Positions 56,691 through 64,000 of a DNA stretch of 64,000 bases are shown piece by piece. The translations under genes and the position numbers were made by a program. Each line of letters begins with the position of its first letter. Within the stretch, counting starts at the first letter, position 1. The notes below the pieces were generated by a model that worked only from the letters and a program-made list of their open reading frames with translations, searched no databases and was not told the origin of the DNA. The DNA is from Alviniconcha marisindica (taxonomy: Eukaryota > Mollusca > Gastropoda > Provannidae): the NCBI GenBank assembly GCA_018857735.1, contig JABMCL010002596.1, positions 55,001-119,000 on the forward strand, written 5' to 3'.

Positions 56691-57312
56691 TTACCCCCCT
56701 TCCCATTCTTGAATAAAACATGATCAAACCGGGTCACCACATGGCTAGCTGTAGACAGTTACGTGCTAGACTTTGCACCTGCCCTGATATTTCTCTGGAG
56801 TCACCTTCTCATACCTGTCAACCCACACAGGTTACCAGTATAAAAGACATTTTTTTTCCATTATTTTGGGGGGATATGGCCATATTGGAAAATGGATACA
56901 GAAAAACATAATTCTCATGAGATTTTGTTGTCGTTTTAAACTGAGCAAAAAGATTCAAAAAACGTCAAACGAGCAGCTGACACGCCATTGCCAAATGCAC
57001 ACTGACTGGCCTAGTGCAATAGGCTAAGAAATCTCGTCAGAAGTCAGATTTGAGGTCGCACATGTGTATTTGACACAACATTGCTTCTTCCTTCAACTGC
57101 CACGTGTGCTGGTTGAAATTCAAAATGCCGCTGCCACCAGCGAAAAAACAAAAGACCTCGGTCTGCATGAGGGAAATACAGGTTCACAAAAGGGGTTGAC
57201 AGCTATGCCTTCTGTGCAGACTGTACAAAAAGCCTCCAGTCCCCTGTGCCAAAAAAGCTCACATATATATATATATATGCACATTAAAGATCAGAGTTTG
57301 GGGCATTATGCA

Positions 57313-57375
57313 GGAAGTAACTTGGTGTTTTATGCCCAGTCACTTATATCAGGGTGAGTGCATTAAGGAAACAAC
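57313..57375. repeat. Copy of the GGTGTTTTACGCCCAGTCAA dispersed element
   Basis: GTAACTTGGTGTTTTATGCC and CAGTCACTTATATCAGGGTG correspond to 38336-38400 and 38520-38590. Confidence 0.65.
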
Positions 57376-57394
57376 CCAAATAATCCAGCAGGCA

Positions 57395-57570
57395 CTCAAA
57401 AATGTGCGCATGTTAAAAATCCCAGACACTGGCTGCCATACCCTTGTTCGGAAATATAAAAATACTGCACACGCTAACAGAAATGGGTAGCATGCGCTGT
57501 TCTCGCGGCTGCCATACCTTACCCGGGTAAGGCAACCTAAATTTCCCGCAAGGGACAACGAAGTACTAAA
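57395..57570 (+). mobile_element. SINE family B, headless copy
   Basis: GTTAAAAATCCCAGACACTG, AATACTGCACACGCTAACAG and TTCCCGCAAGGGACAACGAA correspond to the tail half of 38025-38327 read on its - strand. Confidence 0.8.
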
Positions 57571-59883
57571 AAATACAAAAATAGAAATGCTGAAATTAGG
57601 CACCGTACAGAAGAAGAGGGTGCCAAGGCAAAAACAGATCCACGATGAACAGCGCAAGAGTCACACATGCTGCCAACAAACAAACAAAACTCAAAGACCA
57701 CTGCAACAGATCTAGGGAAATGTACTCACCAATATGACAAAAAACAAGGAAACAATAGACGATTTCCGGAAATAACAGGCAAAGATAATTTGACAGTGTT
57801 TTCTTACTCCGGGAGAGTGAAGTCCCCTGAATGGAGGCGGCAGCTGAAAAGAGCCGATCTGCGACAGTTTTTAGATCTTCAGGCATGGACTTATTATAAT
57901 TTATACTAGACTACCAGCTGGGGGAACCTACTATCCGATCTGCATGTTCCCCACAAACAGTGAGCGCTTGATTGGCGTTTCTGATGCCTTTTTTGCCTTT
58001 GTTTACGGGCATCTGTCATCTTGCCCACATGCTCACTGTACCCCCAACAAAAGCGCGCCTACTCTGCGCTACACCCGCAGGCCTGGACCTGTATATACAG
58101 GCCATGCCTGTAGGCACTTACCGAGTGCAGTCCCCTGGATTTCCGAAGATCGTCTATTGTACACGAGCGCTTTTGACAAAAGCTGTCTTCTTCAGGTGCA
58201 AGAAAAGAAGAAGGAAGTAAGCCGTGTGTGTGTGTGTGTGAGCTGGTGCGCGTGTGCTCTTTATTGGCATTGTGCGCGTGTGATCCCGTGTGTGTGTGTG
58301 CATGTGTGCGTGTGATCTTGTGTGTGCGTTTTTGCCATGTTTTGTACAAAAATGTTTCTTCATTTTTGTATGCTTGTATACCACTGTTTTGTATAATTAT
58401 GGGTATTTACGCAGTGTATGTTCTTCTTTAAGTTGTAAAGTGCTTTGAGTTTCTGAGTAAGTAAGTAAGTTGGTGTTTTACGCCCGGTCAGTTTTACGCC
58501 CAGTCAACCTTGAGTTTCTGAAGGCGCTCTGTAAGTTCCCTATTATTATTATTATTATTATTATTAAAGAAGAGGATAGACAGGAGCTGATGTAAGAATT
58601 GTTAGGAATGAATACATGATGTTTATCCTCTTGTTTACTTCCTTCTTCTTTTGTTGTCTATTTATCTTCTTGCACCTGAAGAAGTACATTTCCCTAGATC
58701 TGTTCTATATTGTCAACCTCACCAGCAGTTGTTCATTCATTCCTCAAAGACCACTGATTTACTCACGAACAGGACACACTTTGAAATCAAAGTATGGGAC
58801 TTTAGTGACATTAAAACAAAATGTCTGTGTTCAACAGGAATCTATTTTTGCCTGTCACAGACAGGAATCTAATTTTGCCTGTCACAGCAAAGATAGAACA
58901 GTTGAGGAAAAGTGCAAAAGTGCTCATAATTTTTTTTCCTTTGAGCATAAAAGTTCAAACGCAAACTGCTCCTGGGATGTTACATCCCAGGATACTCTTT
59001 GTTCAGCCGTAGTGCGTAGACCTCTCAAAAACGTGATGTTCACTCAACATGCTGCCCTCAACAAAAACGTTTTTTTTTTTTAAATCACTCAATTTTAACA
59101 GGTACCAACATGATTTTCTAATTCTTTTTATTAGATAGTTGTAACCAGCAACCTTCTCCAAGACTTAAGCACCACAAGCGCAGCTTGCCCGTGGTTGTTT
59201 GAAACGCTCTACAGACAGACAATCATCATCACCACCATCATCACATATTGTGATAAAACCACTGAGTCCCAATGCTGACAGTTAACCTTCTGGACAAAAT
59301 CTAAAACAGAACGAGGCCAGAGCACCCATGCAGAATCACCACACAAGGGAGTTAATCAGTGCTAAAAAAACCCCACACAAACACAACAACAAAGACCCGA
59401 GTTGTTTACGGTAATTCTCACCTGGCATGCGAGTAAATATAAGGTACATAAACTCCACCAGAGGTCACCTATGGTGACCCTCACCTGGCATGCTAGTAAA
59501 TACAAGGGACATAAACTCCACCAGAGGACGTAGTTTATGTACCTTGTATTTACTCGCATGCCAGGTGCGAGTTACTGTAGATGACTCAGGTCTTTGTTGT
59601 TGTTGTTCTAGGCAAAACTTTTTTCACACAATGGAAGCAGTGACTGACTCGTAGTCGCACAGTCCCCTCTACAGTTATATTCACTTGATAAAATCTGCAA
59701 CCAAGTCCTCCCGCCACTGACTAGAAACCTGCTGTAATGGCGACATATTGTGTCACTCCTGGGCGAGAGTCAGGATTTTTCTCAATTCTAAGCTAAAGGA
59801 AGGGGGACGTCCAAACCTAAGAACACAGGTCCATTCATGCAGCACTACATTTTCTCACAAGTCTGCACGCGCGGCACTACGCT
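57571..59883. other. Intergenic region 3' of XPNPEP3, repeats but no gene seen
   Basis: It contains the inverted dispersed fragments around GATCTAGGGAAATGTACTCA (57709) and GAAGTACATTTCCCTAGATC (58680), a GT-rich stretch (58225-58330), another TTGGTGTTTTACGCC fragment (58470), ATT repeats (58540-58565), and a local inverted duplication around CACCTGGCATGC (59420-59570). Part may be XPNPEP3 3' UTR; a TTTATT at about 59125 is a possible - strand AATAAA. Confidence 0.45.
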
Positions 59884-60047
59884 TTAGCGTTCGCTCATGA
59901 TTGCTTCAATTTCTTCTACAGTTCTGGGACAGTTCCGCGAGAGGTTGACTGGAGCCATCTCAGTGATGAGGATGTTGTCCTCTATCCTGATTCCGATGCC
60001 ACGGTACTTCTTGTCCACTGATGTGTCATGACTCTGTATGTATATTC
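59884..60047 (-). CDS. XPNPEP3: XPNPEP3 terminal exon
   Basis: It encodes [20 protein letters not shown], then [18 protein letters not shown] and [12 protein letters not shown], ending with TAA (complement of 59884-59886). The acceptor is CTGCAG on the - strand. Confidence 0.95.
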
Positions 60048-61003
60048 CTGCAGAGCAAATGGATCATAAGCAAGGTTACGCAAGCTTACAAAACGAACTG
60101 CGTCTTGGACAACTGCAATAATAGCAACCCAGTTTCTCCACACGAAGCTGAAGCTTACCATCATGCATCGCTGTACCAAGTTTGTTACCAAAGGCTGAAC
60201 GATTCGGAAGACACACGGAAAGCGGGACAGACAGACACATGATGTAATCAGCAGGCTAAGCAGAGAAACAGCTCGTAGAATAGTGCACCACACCTACACT
60301 CACACTTGTACTCACACCCATACTCACGCTCAAACTCATACATGACACTGATGCACGGACGTGGTGATTCCAGAGTACCCCTGAACTTCATTAGCAGGTT
60401 AAACAGAGAAACAGCTTGTAGAATAGTGCACCACACCTACAGTCATACTCACACCCATACTCACAGTCATACTCACACCCATACACACAGTCATACTCAC
60501 ACTCATGCTCACACACATACTCTGTCACACTCACACCCATACTCAGTCATACTCACACCCATACACACACTCATGCTCACACCCATACTCTGTCATACTC
60601 ACACCCATACTCACAGTCATACTCATACTCACACCCATACTCACACTCATACTTAAACTCACACTTACACCCATGCTCACACCACTGCACTGTCATATCT
60701 GACTACACGGGCATTCAACTCCCATACTCACACTCATACTCGCACCGATACTCACACTCATATTCACACTCATCTTCACACTCATACTCACACACTCATG
60801 CTCACACTTAAAATCACATTCATACTCACACTCACACCCATACTCACACCGCTGCACTGTCGTATCTGGCTATGTACACAGGCATTAGACTCCAAGTGAG
60901 ACCACCAGAGGCCCCCGCCCTCCCCACTACACCCCTCCCCAAAACACACACACACACATGCACACACACACACACACATGCACTCACACACACACACACA
61001 TAT

Positions 61004-61076
<73 letters not shown>

Positions 61077-62678
61077 GGGTCAATGCACAAGGCATCCTAC
61101 CTGGTTCTATAGTGATGACCATGCCAGGCTCCAGCTTGGTGCTGCGAGAGACATCACTCGAGTCGTGGACATCCATCCCCAGGTAGTGGCCCACGTGGTG
61201 CGGACACAGATCTCTTGCCTTCTGCTCAACACACAGATACACATAGGTCTATTGCTTTCTGCTCAACACACAGATCTCTCATCTTCTGCTCAACACATAG
61301 ATACACATAGGTCTATTGCTTTCTGCTCAACACACAGATCTCTTGCTTTCTGCTCAACACACAGATACACATAGGTCTATTGCTTTCTGCTCAACACACA
61401 GATACACATAGGTCTATTGCCTTCTGCTCAACACACAGATACATATAGGTCTATCGCTTTCTGCTCAACACACTTATCTCTTGCTTTTTGCTCAACACAC
61501 AGATACACATACTGACATAGGTCTATTGCTTTCTGCTCAAAACACAGATCTCTTGCTTTCTGCTCAACACACAGATACACATAGGTCTATTGCTTTCTGC
61601 TCAACACACAGATACACATAGGTCTATTGCCTTCTGCTCAACACACAGACACATAGGTCTATTGCTTTCTGCTCAACACACAGATACACATAGGTCTACT
61701 GCTTTCTGCTCAACACACTTATCTCTTGCTTTTTGCTCAACACACAGATACACATAGGTCTATTGCTTTCTGCTCAACACACAGATCTCTTGCTTTCTGC
61801 TCAATACACAGACACAAACTTTGCTTTCTGCTCACCACGCAGACACAAACCTTGCTTTCTGCTCAACACACAGACACAAACCTTAACTGTCTGCTCAACA
61901 CACAGATCTATATATATTATACATAGGTCTCTTGCTTTCTGCTCAACACGCAGATACACACAGGTCTCTTGCTTTCTGCTCAACACACGCAGATCTCTTG
62001 ATTTCTGCTCAATACACAGATCTTTTGCTTTCTGGGCAACACAGACACAGACAGGTCTCTTGCTTTCTGCTCAACACACACAGATACAGACAGGTCTCTT
62101 GCTTTATGCTCAAAACACACAGGTCTCTTGCTTTTTGCTCAAAACACAGATGTACACACAGATCTCTTGCTTTCTGCTCAACATACAGATCTATCTCTTG
62201 CTATCTGCTCAACACAGATCTCTTGCTTTCTGCTCAACAGATACACACAGGTCTCTTGCTTTCTGCTCGGCACATAAATACACACAGGTCTCATTGCTTT
62301 CTGCTCGGCACATAAATACACACAGGTCTCTTGCTTTCTGCTCAACACACAGATGCTATCTGCTCAACACAGATCTTTGCTTTCTGCTCAACAGATGCAC
62401 ACATGTCTCTTGCCTTCTGCTCAACACACAGATACACACACACCGGTCAACACACAGATACACAGACGTCTCTTGCCTTCTGCTCAACACACAACGATGT
62501 GTGCAATCGCATACATCAACATCTGTGCACACGTTAAAAGTCCCAAACAGTGACAGCCATACCATGGTTTGGACATGTATACGAAAATACACACACAGAT
62601 AGGAATGGGCAGTGCCTTTCTTGTGCCTTACCCAGGTACGGTGATAGAATTTCCCATCAGGGACATTGAAGTACTTTA

Positions 62679-62709
<31 letters not shown>

Positions 62710-63412
62710 CACGTTGTCAAGGGAGGCTTTAATTACACAAAGACGGTGCAACGGCATTCCACCCGAGAACAGGCAACCAACAACTCCCATTCTTTCACCA
62801 GTCCAAGACACCCGCATGCTGGAAATCCAACAATACAAACGCAAGACTCATGGCTTTCGCACCTTCTCTTGCCTTGGACCCCACATTTGGAATTCACTCC
62901 CACAAGACCTTAGACACTGCTCAACCCTGTCATCTTTTAAAGCCAAACTGAAAACCTTCCTCTTCTCACAGTATTTCCATCCTAATATCTGTACCCAGTT
63001 TCTGCTACAGTCAATATGTGTGTGTGTGGGTGTGGGTGTTTGTAGTGCGTTTTTGTTGTGTGTTTTTTATAAATCTTTATATAAATTGTTTTGGTAGGAC
63101 TATGCTCTACATGTGTATAGAATATCATATTTAGGTTAATATGTATCATGTGAGCGCTCAGGGCGTTGATGAGTGCATGATAAATGTACATTATTATTAT
63201 TAAGACTGAAACCATTGCGGTCACCTTGACCACCTCGGTGGCGGGGGCATCACGGGACACAATGCCGAGAGTCTGCAGCTGCATGCCGAGCAGCGCCAGC
63301 ATCAGCCTGTAGATGTCGTCCAGCGAGTGGTGGCTTGTGCATATGTCAATGCAGCCCCTCTGGATCGACAGCGTTGCTTCATACAACTCTCGCTGTGCTG
63401 GACTGAACTTGC
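59884..63412 (-). CDS. XPNPEP3: XPNPEP3 (Xaa-Pro aminopeptidase 3), last three exons
   Basis: Exons in transcript order are 63412-63225, 61221-61101, 60047-59884, in matching phases. They encode the C-terminal part of the pita-bread metallopeptidase domain (M24B). Seen: [40 protein letters not shown] with the metal-binding His in the HVGH motif, GMVITIEPG with a metal-ligand Glu, and [14 protein letters not shown] with the last metal-ligand Glu. [15 protein letters not shown] is characteristic of XPNPEP3, rather than prolidase or XPNPEP1. The enzyme removes N-terminal residues preceding proline and acts in mitochondria in other animals. The upstream exons with the first metal ligands lie beyond the window. 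Confidence 0.94.
60300..60860. repeat. ACTCACACCCAT minisatellite
   Basis: Many units of 6-12 bases such as TCATACTCACACCCATACTC fill the intron. A separate duplication of GAAACAGCT.GTAGAATAGTG then CACCACACCTAC is seen at 60266 and 60408. Confidence 0.92.
60945..61075. repeat. (CA)n microsatellite
   Basis: A long (CA)n with CATGCA interruptions, 25 bases from the next exon. Confidence 0.97.
61101..61221 (-). CDS. XPNPEP3: XPNPEP3 penultimate exon (metal-binding)
   Basis: It encodes [20 protein letters not shown] and then [12 protein letters not shown]. The acceptor is GTTGAGCAG on the - strand and the donor GTAGGA. The exon start AAGGCAAGAGATCTGTG is echoed throughout the array upstream. 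Confidence 0.95.
61222..62490 (-). repeat. Acceptor-type boundary array before XPNPEP3 penultimate exon
   Basis: On the - strand about 35 units have the form TGTGTTGAGCAG/AAAGCAAGAGATCTGTG or AAAGCAATAGACCTATG. The real junction is GTTGAGCAG/AAGGCAAGAGATCTGTGTCC. Each unit therefore carries the acceptor plus about 17 exon bases. The array starts directly at the functional acceptor and extends 1.27 kb upstream. Confidence 0.93.
62500..62680 (+). mobile_element. SINE family B, headless copy, in XPNPEP3 intron
   Basis: CATCAACATCTGTGCACACG, ATACCATGGTTTGGACATGT and TTTCCCATCAGGGACATTGA match the other family B copies. A (TA)n run follows at 62688-62708. Confidence 0.82.
62800..63205 (+). mobile_element. 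LINE 3' end, copy 2, antisense in XPNPEP3 intron
   Basis: It encodes [20 protein letters not shown] and the same [19 protein letters not shown] ending as 41470-41910. The 3' UTR is also shared (GGTAGGACTATGCTCTACAT, TTATTATTATT tail). The small number of differences indicates recent insertion of both. Confidence 0.9.
63225..63412 (-). CDS. XPNPEP3: XPNPEP3 third-last exon
   Basis: It encodes [20 protein letters not shown], then [20 protein letters not shown] and [16 protein letters not shown]. It matches human XPNPEP3 (GKFT.PQRELYEAVL.IQR.C). The donor is GTGACC and the acceptor follows GTCTTTC. Confidence 0.94.
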
Positions 63413-64000
63413 CTGAAAGACGACCATGGTGTTAGTGTAATTATCAGCAAAGGAACAAAAAGTTGGTTAGTTAGTGCTTGGGATGTTTAATCCTGTCAGA
63501 CGTGCCTGCCTGAAAGATGACCTTGGTCTCAGCGTAATTGTTAGACGAGGAACTTGAACTTGAAGTCAAAAACTTTATTTTTCCAAGGATTGTAGTTTAT
63601 GTTCATTTAGACCTGTGCAACAACTGTCCTTGCTAAACTACTGATTAAGAGAAAAATGGAGGGGGGGAAAAGAAAAAAAGATTAACTTTACAAACTTGAT
63701 TAACAGAATGTTATTGTAGTTCAGTTAGTGCTTGGGATGTTTACCCAAGCAGCTCACACACATACACATACACACACCACACACTACACATCACACAAAT
63801 CATCACACATCACAACACAACACACACACACACATGCACAACACACATGCTGCACACCAACACATGCAACAAACAACAATGAACAACACAAACACACACA
63901 CACACACACACACATGTGCACACACACACATACACACACACACACCTACACACACACCTACACCCACACAAAACAAACCCACACACACAACACACACACA
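63413..64000. other. XPNPEP3 intron: partial acceptor duplication and (CA)n
   Basis: A second, diverged copy of the exon acceptor region (TGCCTGAAAGATGACC) lies near 63510, and GTTAGTGCTTGGGATGTTTA occurs at about 63470 and 63725. The last 230 bases are CA-rich microsatellite. No coding sequence. Confidence 0.6.

Noticed and set aside
59884..63412. Prolidase (PEPD) or XPNPEP1
   Set aside because: [15 protein letters not shown] and the [14 protein letters not shown] segment fit XPNPEP3 better than either alternative.

Overview
The window comes from an animal nuclear genome. It has short coding exons (about 80 to 220 bases) with GT-AG introns, no prokaryotic gene organisation, very many microsatellites, tRNA-derived SINEs, LINE 3' ends and MITEs. 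Gene content and repeat style suggest an invertebrate, most likely a mollusc such as a gastropod. The taxon is an inference and the species is not identified.

Four conserved genes can be read exon by exon. (1) On the + strand, 342-6817, are the last five coding exons of a doublecortin-like kinase (DCLK): the C-lobe of the kinase domain and the tail. (2) On the - strand, 17328-24176 plus a probable 7-base first coding exon near 26688, is PAICS, the bifunctional SAICAR synthetase / AIR carboxylase of purine synthesis. (3) On the + strand, 28521-44322, is complete PPAT (amidophosphoribosyltransferase, first committed step of purine synthesis) in 11 exons. One extra base in exon 10 breaks the frame. 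(4) On the - strand, 59884-63412, are the last three exons of XPNPEP3 (mitochondrial Xaa-Pro aminopeptidase 3). PAICS and PPAT lie head to head around a roughly 1.8 kb interval, the arrangement known in vertebrates. DCLK/PAICS and PPAT/XPNPEP3 are convergent pairs separated by about 10.5 and 15.5 kb of repeats.

The most unusual signal is at exon edges. Many tandem arrays begin exactly at an exon-intron boundary, and their unit contains the splice site plus the adjoining exon bases. Donor-type arrays (exon end + GT) follow PAICS exon 4 and PPAT exons 4, 5 and 7. Acceptor-type arrays (AG + exon start) precede DCLK's penultimate exon, PAICS exons 4 and 7 and XPNPEP3's penultimate exon. Another array starts from the PPAT stop-codon region. 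Introns here therefore carry dozens of copies of their own splice sites. I know of no standard feature type for this. It could reflect how introns grow in this lineage, or a wider tendency of this genome to form local tandem repeats.

The rest of the window is repeats: a 54-bp array in a DCLK intron; a 77-bp satellite at 12.0-13.7 kb that resembles a dispersed SINE tail; a 22-bp array at 52.9-54.25 kb beside a LINE 3' end; several SINE families; a piggyBac-type MITE with TTAA duplications; a nested non-autonomous DNA transposon with 9-10 bp target duplications; and a foldback MITE family. I found no rRNA, functional tRNA, CRISPR array or viral gene.
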